64,000 nucleotides of DNA from Pedobacter sp. L105 (GTDB lineage: Bacteria > Bacteroidota > Bacteroidia > Sphingobacteriales > Sphingobacteriaceae). Below are positions 44,075 to 53,697 of this stretch, one piece after another. The stretch covers positions 310,001 through 374,000 of the forward strand of contig NZ_LMUP01000002.1 of NCBI RefSeq assembly GCF_009765875.1, in the 5' to 3' direction. Numbering within the stretch: the stretch's first letter is position 1; each line of letters opens with the position of its first letter. Made by a program: the position numbers and the translations under genes. The notes under the pieces are model-generated. The model was not told the origin of the DNA. It ran no database searches and was given only the letters and a program-made list of their open reading frames with translations.

Positions 44075-45664
44075 TTATTTATCCCAGTAAACCCTGGAAG
44101 TTAACTGATCTCCACCACTAATTAAAGCAACAGCAGCAGCGTAGTTTGCGCCGTTCACTGTAACTTCAGTAGCCGGATAAGGCATTCTTCTTGGAATAGT
44201 TCCACCTGTAACGTTTCCGGTATATTGTACCGGAGTTAATACAGGATAACCAGATCTTCTCCAGTTGGCCCAAACCTCGATAAAGTTGAAGTTTGCGATA
44301 TCAGTAGCCCAGTATTGCTCGTTGATCATTTTCATTTCTGAACCTGCAACCAGAGGGTTGGCCGCTACATAAGCAGCAATATCAGCAGTAGCAATAGTAG
44401 AGCTTCCGGTAGACATTTGCGACATAGAGTTCAGTGCAGCGGTAACTGCATTTGAATAATGTGTGGCGGCAGTTCCCGCGGCCCAGCCCCTGTAAGCAGC
44501 TTCAGCCAATAATAGTTCTGATTCTGCATAAGACATGACAAAAAGAGGACCCGACTGTTGCATGTAAACAGCAACCCTCGGACGTGAATAACCACCCAGA
44601 GCAGCAATATCACCTGTAGTACCCGTTGCACCCGGATAATTTGGTGCTTTACTGATGTCAAATGCACCACCATTCTGATCGTAGCCGTTTGGCATACCAA
44701 TCTGCGCGCTTGCGGCTGTATTTCCTGATAAAGTTTGGTCGGCATTGTTAGCTTTTCCAGCCAAAGGAATTTCACCGATCACCCCTAAACGAGGATCATT
44801 TGTTGCCCTTAACCAGTTGATATAGGTCTGGCTCCATCTTACCTGCTGAAAATCATCAGTAACCAATAAAGCAGCTGTATTTGCATTTTTCGTATCACTG
44901 TTGGAAGCATCTGTTTTCAGGATCGCATTGTCATCATTACTGGCCATGGTACCGCCTGCATAAGCTGTTTCAGCCCATGTTTTAGCAGTTGCCAGATCAG
45001 ATTTTGTCAAACGCATCGCTATTCTCAGCATCAGCGAGTAACCCAGTTTTTTCCATTTGGTTACGTCTCCTGTGTAATAAAGATCACCTGAAACGGCCAG
45101 AGAAGTAGTATTCAGCGCTGTAATTGCCGCCTGCAACTGAGTAAGCATAGCAGGATAAATGCTTTGCTGTTTGTCATATGAAGGAGTTACATTACCTGTA
45201 GAAGCCAGTAAAGCCTGAGTAAAAGGAACATCACCATAAGTATCGGTAATTCTCTGGAACATCATCATCTCATTGATCTTAGCGATCTGGATTACATTGT
45301 TGTATTTTACCGGGTCCTGTGCATTGGCAATGATAATTGCCTGATTCATTTCACTTAGCGCAGTGTACGTAGTACTCCAGATTTCAGCCTGATAACCCAC
45401 CGTTCCACTGGTAGTGATGTATTTATCACCGTTACCATAATAGTTTAAGGTACTGGCCAGTCCCTGCATCATCATTGACTGATACAACAATTGTGTATAA
45501 CCAGTATTTGCATATTCCAGCTCTCCTGACGTAAGCAGGTAATTAGGATTATTATTTGCAGCCGTAGCTGATTTTGGGTCTGTATTGGTTTTCTCCAAAT
45601 TCTCCTTTGAGCAAGAGGACAAAACCACAGCCGAAAAAGCAAAGTATATAAATATTTTTTTCAT
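44075..45664 (-). CDS. susD: SusD/RagB-like outer-membrane glycan-binding lipoprotein
   Basis: 529 residues from the ATG at 45664 (45673 is an alternative); the open frame extends further but overlaps susC. A lipobox with Cys18 (VVLSSCSKEN) predicts an outer-membrane lipoprotein. The mainly helical SusD fold of the RagB/SusD-like subgroup is evident from ITDTYGDVPFTQAL and YNNVIQIAKINEMM. It would cover the SusC pore and bind oligosaccharide. It lies about 80 bases after susC and ends with two tandem terminators. Confidence 0.9.
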   Translation of the reverse strand: MKKIFIYFAFSAVVLSSCSKENLEKTNTDPKSATAANNNPNYLLTSGELEYANTGYTQLLYQSMMMQGLASTLNYYGNGDKYITTSGTVGYQAEIWSTTYTALSEMNQAIIIANAQDPVKYNNVIQIAKINEMMMFQRITDTYGDVPFTQALLASTGNVTPSYDKQQSIYPAMLTQLQAAITALNTTSLAVSGDLYYTGDVTKWKKLGYSLMLRIAMRLTKSDLATAKTWAETAYAGGTMASNDDNAILKTDASNSDTKNANTAALLVTDDFQQVRWSQTYINWLRATNDPRLGVIGEIPLAGKANNADQTLSGNTAASAQIGMPNGYDQNGGAFDISKAPNYPGATGTTGDIAALGGYSRPRVAVYMQQSGPLFVMSYAESELLLAEAAYRGWAAGTAATHYSNAVTAALNSMSQMSTGSSTIATADIAAYVAANPLVAGSEMKMINEQYWATDIANFNFIEVWANWRRSGYPVLTPVQYTGNVTGGTIPRRMPYPATEVTVNGANYAAAVALISGGDQLTSRVYWDK

Positions 45665-45743
45665 CTGATACATATTGATTTTTATAGGTGATGAAAATTG
45701 CATTAGCTTATTTATTAAGCTGATACAGGTTTCATTTTGTGTT

Positions 45744-48700
45744 CTATCTAAATTTAAAATTAACATTGAATCCGTAAGTTCTGGTGTAAGGCAAAGAACC
45801 ACCTTCAACACCTGCGGAACCTACTTGTGAGGAGAATGTGTTTTCAGGATCGATATTATCTGTATGTTTCATGATCGTAAATAAGTTACGGGCAACCAGG
45901 TTCACGCTGATAGAAGAAAAAGGTATTTTACCCAGCATTTTTTGAGTGAAGGTATAACCGAAAGTAGCCTGACGGAATTTAATGAAACTGCCATCCAGTA
46001 CCGATAACTTAGATATGTTGTTAATCAAACCTGTGTAGTAAGTCTGTGCATCAACGTTAGTTGTATTGGTAGCACCCGATTCCGTTACACCAGTAGCTAC
46101 CACACCAGTTTCCCTGCCAACAAGCGTAGCTTTGTTCAACCCATATTCATAAGAATTGTATTCCGTAGCAGATAATACTTTATTACCAAACCTGTAATCG
46201 ATCAGGAACGAAGCATCCCAGTGTTTGTAATGGAAATCATTCGTCCATCCACCATATATTTTTGGTAAACCAGAACCATAAGCTTTCAGGTCACCACGCT
46301 CAGGGATACCATTGGCACCGATAATGATATTTCCTTTGGCATCATACTTATAATCGTAAGCCATGATCTGTGCAACAGAATAACCCTGTACTACATCTAC
46401 AAAAGCATTACCCGGTCTGTAGGTACCTGTTTGAATAGGCGCATTCGTAGTTCCGTCAATTTCCAATACCTTGTTCTTCACGGTAGTGAAGTTGAAACTT
46501 GAATTCCAGGTAAAGTCTTTAGATTTAATTGGTGTACCTGATAACAATAACTCTATACCTTTATTCTGTGTAGAACCTAAATTAACATATCTGTAATCAT
46601 ACCCTGAAGAAGTTGAGGTTGAAGCCTGAACTATCTCCCCTGTTGTTTTCCTGGTAAAGAATGAGGCATCAATACCGATCCTGTTTTTTAAGAACTTCAA
46701 TTCTGTACCTATTTCATATTCTGTTAAAGAGTATGGTTTTAACTCTTCGTTAGGCAGGATATCACTGTATGTGCTTCTTGGCGTACCATTGATAGAATTG
46801 GCAATGGTGTAATATTGCTGGGTTAAATAAGCATCTGCCGGCTCACCGCTAGTTTTAGCATATGAAGCCCTTAATTTACCAAAGCTCAACCAATCCGGAT
46901 GACCTAACTGCGAGAATACAAAACTTGTAGATACTGAAGGTGTAAAGATACTGTTGTTGTTAGTTGGTAAAGTAGAGAAAGTATCGTAACGTCCTGTAGT
47001 ACTCAAGGTAATCAAACCTTTGTAGCTAAAATCTGCGGTATAATATACTGAAGGAGTTTTTAACTGGTGATAATCATAAACAACTGCTTTAGTCAGCAAG
47101 TTAGATGGGGTATATAAGTAAGGAACGATAAACGACTGACCGCTGGAACCTGTTTCCTGATAAGTATTCTGACGATAGTTACCACCCACACTTGCATTTA
47201 CATTAAAATCTTTGAAGATATCTTTGTTGAAATTCAACAGGAAGTCTGCATTCATTTCTACTGTTTGTGCCTGGGTCAATGCATTTAATTGTCCCTGGTT
47301 ATTGGTTGTGTAGGCGGTCCCTGTAGGGGTTACGGATAAATTTTCATCATTTGATAAATCATAACCGAACCTGCCCATCAGGGAAAGGTAATCTGTAAAC
47401 TGGTACTTTGCCGACATAGCGGTAGTGATCCGTTTACGGCTATAGTTATTGACAAACTGACTGGTTACGAAATAAGGGTTGGTAACATAGGAGTTATCAT
47501 TCCAGCTTGATTCTGCTCCGGTTAGGGAATTGTAACCTGGTGCCAGCGTTTTCACCCCCATACTGGTAGGCAGGAACGACACGGCATAATTGGCATTTAA
47601 TGGTGAATCACTTAAATAAGGACGGTTTTTATCTTCCTGATCTACGTAGTTAGCCATTAAATTAAAAGTCAGCTTTTTAGTCAGCTGTTGCGTAGTACTG
47701 AAATTGAAAGTTTTTCTTTGCAGTCCACTGTTTTGCAGGATAGACTGTCCGTCTAAATCAGCAGCAGAAAAACGATAAGTTCCTTTTTCACCACCTCCTG
47801 CAATGGATACGCTATTGGTATAACTGGCTGCAGTACGGTAAAAAGTACTAATGTTATTCGTTACCGCAGAATAAGGGTGGTAACTGCCATCATAAGCAAT
47901 GGTAGATGAACCATCTAATTTCGATCCCCATGAGTACAGGCCTGAACTGATTGCCGAAGCTACAGTAGTAGGTTTATTGCCTGCAACACCCTGACCATAT
48001 TCATATTGGTAATCGGTATTGTTAATAGCGGTTTCAAATTGTGTATTCGAATTAAATTCTATCTGTACCTTTCCGGCTTTACCGCTTTTAGTAGTAATCA
48101 GGATTACCCCATTAGCTGCTCTTGCACCATACAATGCAGAAGCAGTTGAACCTTTCAGTACGGTCATGCTTTCCACATCATCAGGATTGATATTGCTGAA
48201 TCCATCACCACCATCAGCTCCTCCGTATTGTCCGGCTGTTGATCTTACCGTATTGTCGATCGGAACTCCATCAATAACCAGTAAGGGTTGTGTGCTTCCT
48301 GTAAATGAAGTTGCACCGCGAATGGTTAATCTTACTGAAGCACCAGGGCCGCCAGTAGTACCGCCAACACTTAAACCAGCTACCTGGCCTTCCAGTGAAT
48401 TGGCTACGTTGGATTCTCTCGCTTTATCCATGGTTGCACCGCTCACCTTAGTAACAGAATAACCCAGTGTTTTTTGATCTTTCGTAATACCCAGCGCAGT
48501 AACTACAACCTCAGTCAGGTCGTTTGCATTAGGTTTAAGGCTGATGTTCAAAGAAGTTTGTCCGTTAACAGGGATCTCCTGTGTAGCATAACTTACATAA
48601 GATACGATCAATACCGCATCAGAAGGTGCGCTTAATGTGTAAACACCATTAGCATCTGTAATAGCACCGCCTTTACCGTTTTTAATCTTAATGGAAGCAC

Positions 48701-49130
48701 CAATTACCGGCATACCGGTTTCGTCGGTGATCTTTCCTTTAATAATAATATCGGCAAATTTTTCTCCCTGAGGAACGATAACGATCAGATTGTTTGGCAA
48801 TACGTTATAGGTAAGTTCTGTATTGTTCAATAAATCATGAAGAACTTTGGCTATAGGCGCATCTGTTACATCAATATTGATGTTCTTTCCAGTGGGTACC
48901 TGGCGGTTGCTAAACATAAACCGGTAATCTGACTTCGCTTCAATTTGTGCGAGTACATCTGCAAATTCGGCAGACTTCAATTTTAAAGTGACTTTTTTCT
49001 GGGAATAAACTCCCGCAACAGCACTCAGGTTAAAAATCAGCAATAACCCACACGTTAGTTTCATGATGGGTAAGGATTCTATTGGCGCATTTTTATGAAC
49101 TGCGCGGTGTAAGCGCGTAAAAAATTTCAT
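45744..49130 (-). CDS. susC: SusC/RagA TonB-linked outer-membrane transporter with STN domain
   Basis: About 1128 residues from the ATG at 49130. Order: signal peptide (ending GVYS-QK), a secretin/TonB N-terminal (STN) domain (about 45-105), CarboxypepD_reg beta-sandwich (about 125-205), TonB plug (about 215-330) and a 22-strand barrel ending in FNVNFKFR. The STN domain is the module that signals to FecR anti-sigma factors, in line with the fecR gene just upstream (154-base gap). It takes up the oligosaccharides released at the surface. Confidence 0.94.
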   Translation of the reverse strand: MKFFTRLHRAVHKNAPIESLPIMKLTCGLLLIFNLSAVAGVYSQKKVTLKLKSAEFADVLAQIEAKSDYRFMFSNRQVPTGKNINIDVTDAPIAKVLHDLLNNTELTYNVLPNNLIVIVPQGEKFADIIIKGKITDETGMPVIGASIKIKNGKGGAITDANGVYTLSAPSDAVLIVSYVSYATQEIPVNGQTSLNISLKPNANDLTEVVVTALGITKDQKTLGYSVTKVSGATMDKARESNVANSLEGQVAGLSVGGTTGGPGASVRLTIRGATSFTGSTQPLLVIDGVPIDNTVRSTAGQYGGADGGDGFSNINPDDVESMTVLKGSTASALYGARAANGVILITTKSGKAGKVQIEFNSNTQFETAINNTDYQYEYGQGVAGNKPTTVASAISSGLYSWGSKLDGSSTIAYDGSYHPYSAVTNNISTFYRTAASYTNSVSIAGGGEKGTYRFSAADLDGQSILQNSGLQRKTFNFSTTQQLTKKLTFNLMANYVDQEDKNRPYLSDSPLNANYAVSFLPTSMGVKTLAPGYNSLTGAESSWNDNSYVTNPYFVTSQFVNNYSRKRITTAMSAKYQFTDYLSLMGRFGYDLSNDENLSVTPTGTAYTTNNQGQLNALTQAQTVEMNADFLLNFNKDIFKDFNVNASVGGNYRQNTYQETGSSGQSFIVPYLYTPSNLLTKAVVYDYHQLKTPSVYYTADFSYKGLITLSTTGRYDTFSTLPTNNNSIFTPSVSTSFVFSQLGHPDWLSFGKLRASYAKTSGEPADAYLTQQYYTIANSINGTPRSTYSDILPNEELKPYSLTEYEIGTELKFLKNRIGIDASFFTRKTTGEIVQASTSTSSGYDYRYVNLGSTQNKGIELLLSGTPIKSKDFTWNSSFNFTTVKNKVLEIDGTTNAPIQTGTYRPGNAFVDVVQGYSVAQIMAYDYKYDAKGNIIIGANGIPERGDLKAYGSGLPKIYGGWTNDFHYKHWDASFLIDYRFGNKVLSATEYNSYEYGLNKATLVGRETGVVATGVTESGATNTTNVDAQTYYTGLINNISKLSVLDGSFIKFRQATFGYTFTQKMLGKIPFSSISVNLVARNLFTIMKHTDNIDPENTFSSQVGSAGVEGGSLPYTRTYGFNVNFKFR

Positions 49131-49284
49131 ACGATAATGATTAGTTGATAGGTTATAAAACAATTGGGTTGTTTAGCTGAAATTGGGACATAGATCGCCC
49201 ACCTCATGTAATTAAGTCGTATTTTTAGTCATCTGATTTAGGTTAGGTTAGTGTTTTGCGGTTGTTGTTAAATAGGTTTCACTG

Positions 49285-50373
49285 TTAAAAAATGGACACG
49301 GTAGAATCATTCATAGAAAAATTAAATTTCTCTGTGAGTTGAAGAGCTTTGAGAGCTTCATTGATATTCTCCTTTTCAATTACGCCGGTAAATCTCAGCT
49401 GCTTTACAGTTTCACTCTGAAAATTGATATCGATATTGTACCATCTTTCCATACTGCGGGCAAGCGTTGAAAAATCCTCATTTTTGAAAGTGAGTTTATT
49501 TTCCGTCCAGGAGGTTTCTATAACTGTTGAGTGGTCAGGTTTAAAATAAGTTAATTGTCTTACAACGGCAGTTGCATTTTGCTTCGCGTTCTTCGTTCTT
49601 CTTCTTTCGTTACGCAAATTGGTTAACACCAGCTTTTGAGATGGCTTAAGAAAGATCTGCTTTTTTGCGGCGTCTTTTAGGGTAACTGTTATTGCGCCAT
49701 GAATAAGTGTGGCTTCTGTTGAATTTTCATTTTCATAGGCCTGTACATTAAAAGTAGTGCCGACTACTTTAATGTCCATATCTTTTGTGTGTATAATAAA
49801 AGGATGGGCTTTATCTTTACTCACATCAAAAAAAGCTTCACCGCTTAAAAACACATCCCTTGTAGAGTCAGAAAAATTAGCCGGGTATTCCAGTCTGGTA
49901 TCTGAATTTAAACGTACCTGAGTTCCATCCTTGAGCGTAAAAACAGACCTCACTCCTTTTGCTGTTTCTTTAACAATCAGTTCTTTTTTATAGGCAAAAT
50001 AAGTATGGCAGGTAATAAACGTAAAACAGATCAGGAGCAAGGCGGCTGCAGCCTGATGTATCCATCCAAATCCGGCAGTAGCCGGCTGAGTATAAACAAT
50101 TGGTTCTTCTGCTACCTTGTTGTATAAGGCTAAAGGCAGCTCTTCTTCTTCGGCCTCATCACCGCTGGTTATCCTTTGCTGAATGTTTTTAAATAAAATG
50201 CTGGAATCATATTCCTCTTTGTGGCTATTGGCCCAGAATGCCCGTAATAGCTCTTCTTCCTTTCTATCGTAATTTGGCTCTCCTCTCAAATAGGCTAATT
50301 CCCGCTGCTCGTCAACTGTGATTTCTCCAGCAAGATCCTTGGTAAGCAGCTCAATAAACCTATTTTTCTCCAT
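49285..50373 (-). CDS. FecR-family anti-sigma factor
   Basis: 362 residues. An N-terminal cytoplasmic region (about 1-100; sigma-binding) precedes one membrane helix (about 104-126), then the FecR periplasmic domain (LKDGTQVRLNSDTRLEYPAN, VVGTTFNVQAYEN) and a C-terminal STN-like domain (DINFQSETVKQLRFTGVIEK). It should relay SusC status to a sigma factor. The ECF gene at 51709-52296 is the likely partner, but a plus-strand gene now lies between them. Confidence 0.93.
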   Translation of the reverse strand: MEKNRFIELLTKDLAGEITVDEQRELAYLRGEPNYDRKEEELLRAFWANSHKEEYDSSILFKNIQQRITSGDEAEEEELPLALYNKVAEEPIVYTQPATAGFGWIHQAAAALLLICFTFITCHTYFAYKKELIVKETAKGVRSVFTLKDGTQVRLNSDTRLEYPANFSDSTRDVFLSGEAFFDVSKDKAHPFIIHTKDMDIKVVGTTFNVQAYENENSTEATLIHGAITVTLKDAAKKQIFLKPSQKLVLTNLRNERRRTKNAKQNATAVVRQLTYFKPDHSTVIETSWTENKLTFKNEDFSTLARSMERWYNIDINFQSETVKQLRFTGVIEKENINEALKALQLTEKFNFSMNDSTVSIF

Positions 50374-50408
50374 TTAATATATATTACGACCAAGGTCATT
50401 TAATAGTA

Positions 50409-50436
50409 AGACAATATTTACAACCCAAATGCTTAC
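50409..50436 (-). promoter_or_regulatory. Promoter-like motif of fecR
   Basis: On the minus strand GTAAGCATTT, 10 bases, TATTGTCT, then 35 bases to the ATG. The distance from GTAAGC to GTCT (18 bases) fits the -35/-10 spacing of ECF promoters. The same motif faces the sialidase-like gene. Confidence 0.5.
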
Positions 50437-50492
50437 AGGAAATCAAAATATATTTCAATAATTCTCAAAAAACATTTTATTTCTTTAACGCC

Positions 50493-50519
50493 GTAAGCAT
50501 TTTACCACTATTATTGTCT
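50493..50519 (+). promoter_or_regulatory. Promoter-like motif of the sialidase-like gene
   Basis: GTAAGCATTT, 9 bases, TATTGTCT, then 34 bases to the ATG at 50554. It mirrors the fecR motif, with 17 bases between GTAAGC and GTCT, as in ECF -35/-10 elements. Confidence 0.5.
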
Positions 50520-50553
50520 AATTAATACCGTTATAAATTCAAAAAGACAACAG

Positions 50554-51708
50554 ATGAAAAAAATCAGGCTAATAATTATAATGAATCTATTATTTAGTTT
50601 GTCGTTCAGCATTTCATATGCACAAAATAGCCTCGTTTCCAACAATTACACTACAGAAAAAGGTTTAAAACATTTAAAAATAGAAAGAGCAACTATATAC
50701 ACACCAGATACCAACTGGTTTTATAACCATCATCCGTCAGTTACTAAATTTAAAGGCAAGTTCTTCGCTATATGGTCTAATGGTATAAAAGATGAAGATT
50801 CACCGGGGCAACGGGTTGTTATTGCTACTTCTTCCAACTTCAAAGACTGGTCGGCGCCTGTAGTGCTGGCCTCGCCTTCACTCACTAATGATACGCTTAA
50901 CGTATTAACTGCTGCAGGATTTCACCAGTTCAAAGATACCCTGGTAGCTTATTATGGTGAATACACCAAAAGAAAGATACATACCCGCCTGTGGGCTAAA
51001 ACAACTACAGATGGTATTCACTGGAGTGAGCCTATTGATATGCATATGCCAGTAATTCCCAATCACGGACCGGAACCCACACAGTCTGGCAGGCTCATCA
51101 TCAGTGGGAATTTTCTTTATCCTTATACGGACGACTACCGTGGATTATCGGGGTGGAAAAGAAGTAGCTTTTACCCGGATTCACTGCTTAAACAGGATAA
51201 CTCAACAACCTTTTATAAACCGGCAGAAAAAACAGGCGTTCCCCCTTTATGCGAAGGTTCATTTTATCAGACTGATGATGCCGTTTTACATTTATTAGTG
51301 CGGGTAACTGGAAAAGGCTGGAAAGGCAGGTTATGGCTTTCACAGAGCGCAGACAATGGAGAAAAATGGTCTAAACCTGTAGAAACGCCTTTTAGTGATA
51401 ATGACAGTAAATTTCACTTTGGCAGGTTACCCGATAAAAACTATTATTATGCGGGTATACCTGATACTTTGCATCATTATGACAGGAACCCGTTGGTACT
51501 GGCCCTGTCTGCAGACGGAAAACATTTTGACCGGCAGTTTATTATTGCTGATGAACCTTATCACATTAAAAAAAACGGATTATGGAAAGGCGGAGAGTAT
51601 GGTTATCCCCATACGATGATTGATGAGGGATGGATGTATGTGATCATCTCCAGGAAAAAAGAAGCCATCGAATTAATCCGTTTTCCACTGGCACAATTAA
51701 AGAAGTAA
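50554..51708 (+). CDS. Sialidase-fold (BNR/Asp-box) glycosidase-like protein, exported
   Basis: 384 residues with a signal peptide (about 1-23, ISYA-QN). Six-bladed propeller features: an Asp-box at Ser265-Trp272 (SADNGEKW) and related repeats ATSSNFKDW and TTDGIHWSEP. I cannot identify a full sialidase Arg triad, so the substrate is open; exo-sialidase is the nearest name. It is the only plus-strand gene inside the PUL, between fecR and the ECF sigma gene. Its stop (TAA) directly abuts the stop of the ECF gene (TTA on plus). Confidence 0.72.
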   Translation: MKKIRLIIIMNLLFSLSFSISYAQNSLVSNNYTTEKGLKHLKIERATIYTPDTNWFYNHHPSVTKFKGKFFAIWSNGIKDEDSPGQRVVIATSSNFKDWSAPVVLASPSLTNDTLNVLTAAGFHQFKDTLVAYYGEYTKRKIHTRLWAKTTTDGIHWSEPIDMHMPVIPNHGPEPTQSGRLIISGNFLYPYTDDYRGLSGWKRSSFYPDSLLKQDNSTTFYKPAEKTGVPPLCEGSFYQTDDAVLHLLVRVTGKGWKGRLWLSQSADNGEKWSKPVETPFSDNDSKFHFGRLPDKNYYYAGIPDTLHHYDRNPLVLALSADGKHFDRQFIIADEPYHIKKNGLWKGGEYGYPHTMIDEGWMYVIISRKKEAIELIRFPLAQLKK

Positions 51709-52296
51709 TTATTTCATGAATTTAGAGACTGTACTGTTTTTGCTTAGATAAGGGCTCATTTCTTTACTTAATTTCTGCATGGCCCTTAATACCTGGCTTT
51801 GAACAGTTTTGTGGGAAATATTTAAGATCTCTGACACTTCTTTGTATTTCATTCCATCTTCTTTGACCAGCTGGAATATAATCTTGCATTGCTGAGGCAG
51901 GGTATCAATAGCCTGATCTAATTTATAGAAAAGTTCCTTTTTTTCAATTTCCGCTTCAGGATTACTGTAAGCAACAAATTCCATAGGGCTATCTTCTATC
52001 TGCACCAAATGCATGAGTGAGTTTTTTTTGATATGATTCAGGGATCTGTTTTTAACGGAAATGAAGATATATGTTTCCAGGTTATCTACCTCCACCAGTT
52101 TCATTCGCTGGTTCCAGAAATTCACAAATACATCCGCTACAATTTCTTCTGCGATTTCTTTTTTGTTCACATACAACTCGCAAAATTTAATGAGTTTTGT
52201 ATTCAATAAAATGAAGAATTTTTCAAATGATTGGTGATCATTATCAATGGCAACCTTAGTCCATAATCTTTTTAAGTCAAGTCCTTTTTCTATCAA
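51709..52296 (-). CDS. ECF sigma factor (FecI-like)
   Basis: 195 residues. Sigma region 2 (about 35-80, EEIVADVFVNFWNQRMKL) and region 4 helix-turn-helix (about 130-180, EDGMKYKEVSEILNISHKTV). It is the likely partner of the FecR anti-sigma and driver of susCD. Normally such a sigma gene lies directly upstream of fecR; here the 1.3-kb sialidase-like gene on the other strand separates them. Confidence 0.92.
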   Translation of the reverse strand: MIEKGLDLKRLWTKVAIDNDHQSFEKFFILLNTKLIKFCELYVNKKEIAEEIVADVFVNFWNQRMKLVEVDNLETYIFISVKNRSLNHIKKNSLMHLVQIEDSPMEFVAYSNPEAEIEKKELFYKLDQAIDTLPQQCKIIFQLVKEDGMKYKEVSEILNISHKTVQSQVLRAMQKLSKEMSPYLSKNSTVSKFMK

Positions 52297-52560
52297 AACA
52301 ATATTATTAAATCGTTTTATCTACTTATTTTTTTTGAATTTATGATAAAAACGAGAGAACACAAAGGCATGTTACTGTTAAATAAAGTTAAAAGAAGCCG
52401 AACAAGCGTCAAGCAGACATTATTTCCTGCAATTATCCGATTAATTTATATAATTGATTTAAAAAGGTAAAAACAGATATTAAAATTGAACTAAAAAATT
52501 TATAAAAGAAGGATTAATAGTAGCCATATTAGATAATATTGAGGGAAATAATGCAAAATC
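52297..52560. other. Intergenic region without a gene
   Basis: AT-rich stretch upstream of the ECF sigma gene and downstream of the trxB terminator. I see no ORF, RNA gene or repeat of note; it presumably holds the sigma-gene promoter. Confidence 0.5.
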
Positions 52561-52596
52561 AAAAAAGCCTGTTAGTTTTCACTAACAGGCTTTTCT
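52561..52596 (-). terminator. Terminator of trxB
   Basis: Perfect arms AAAAGCCTGTTAGT and ACTAACAGGCTTTT with a 4-base loop, followed on the minus strand by six T. It starts about 29 bases after the trxB stop. Confidence 0.9.
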
Positions 52597-52624
52597 TTCA
52601 ATGCTTCTTTTTGAGTTTATGAAT

Positions 52625-53596
52625 TTATGATGACATAACCTTTACTTCATCTTCTTTTGCGGCCAGGTAGCGTTCTGCATCCAGCGCAGCCATACAACCG
52701 GAACCTGCCGCAGTGATGGCCTGACGATAATAGTGATCCTGAACATCTCCCGCAGCAAAAACACCTTCTACATTTGTTTTTGTTGTACCGGGCGTAGTTT
52801 TAAGGTAACCTGTCTCATCCATTTCCAACCAGCCTTTAAAAATATCTGTATTGGGTTTATGACCGATAGCCACAAAGAACCCTTCAACTTCCAAATCTGT
52901 TTCTGCACCGGTCTGGTTATTTAACACCCTTAAACCAGTTACATTTTTTCCATTTCCTAAAACCTCTTTGGCTTCGGAATTATAAATAACTTCTATATTA
53001 GGTGTATTCAACACGCGGCTAACCATTGCTTTAGAAGCCCTGAATTCATCGCGGCGAACCAGCATATATACTTTTTTACACAATTTAGCCAGGTAAGTAG
53101 CTTCTTCCGCAGCTGTATCACCAGCACCTACAATAGCTACATCCTGGTTCCTGAAGAAGAAACCGTCACACACTGCACAAGCAGATACGCCAAAACCATT
53201 GTAATGCTGTTCACTTGGTAATCCCAGCCATTTCGCAGTGGCACCTGTAGAAATGATCACCGTATCAGCAGTAATAGTTTTGATTTCATCCACTACCACT
53301 TTATGCGGTGTGCTTGAAAAGTCTACCGAACTTACATAACCGAAACGGATATCTGTACCAAAACGTTCCGCCTGTTTGCGAAAATCTTCCATCATCTCAG
53401 GGCCCATTACTCCTGACGGATAACCTGGAAAATTATCAACATCAGTAGTCTGTGTTAATTGTCCTCCGGCTTCCATGCCAGTGTATAATACTGGTTTCAG
53501 ATCTGCCCTTGCAGCATAAATTGCAGCTGTATATCCAGCAGGACCTGAACCAATGATCAGGCATTGAACGTGTTCTATTTCTTGAGAAGTATTCAT
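52625..53596 (-). CDS. trxB: Thioredoxin reductase
   Basis: 323 residues from the ATG at 53596. FAD motif GSGPAGYTAAIYAAR at the N-terminus, redox pair Cys140-Cys143 (CAVC) in the NADPH domain, and ATG...GDV...QAITAAGSGC near the end for FAD. It reduces thioredoxin with NADPH. A complete Bacteroidota promoter lies upstream (53654-53685). The frame is open to 53623 but that start would overlap the leader region. Confidence 0.95.
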   Translation of the reverse strand: MNTSQEIEHVQCLIIGSGPAGYTAAIYAARADLKPVLYTGMEAGGQLTQTTDVDNFPGYPSGVMGPEMMEDFRKQAERFGTDIRFGYVSSVDFSSTPHKVVVDEIKTITADTVIISTGATAKWLGLPSEQHYNGFGVSACAVCDGFFFRNQDVAIVGAGDTAAEEATYLAKLCKKVYMLVRRDEFRASKAMVSRVLNTPNIEVIYNSEAKEVLGNGKNVTGLRVLNNQTGAETDLEVEGFFVAIGHKPNTDIFKGWLEMDETGYLKTTPGTTKTNVEGVFAAGDVQDHYYRQAITAAGSGCMAALDAERYLAAKEDEVKVMSS

Positions 53597-53653
53597 ATGA
53601 TAATTTATAATAGCTATGTGCAAGGATGCACCAGCATGCTTTCTTTTACGCTA

Positions 53654-53685
53654 CAAAAATAAGCTTTAATGCGGTATGCACCAAA
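53654..53685 (-). promoter_or_regulatory. Bacteroidota-type promoter of trxB
   Basis: On the minus strand TTTG, 20 bases, TATTTTTG (exact TAnnTTTG). Consensus elements and spacing both fit. Transcription would begin about 50 bases before the trxB ATG. Confidence 0.65.
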
Positions 53686-53697
53686 GTTATAGCTTAG

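Noticed and set aside
48019..48462. 147-codon ORF antisense to susC
   Set aside because: It is a shadow of the conserved plug-domain sequence, with no promoter or homologous motif.
50400..50527. Fold-back mobile element flanked by TTAATA
   Set aside because: The flanking hexamers are AT-rich and not directly adjacent to the arms; symmetric promoters for divergent genes explain the repeats better.
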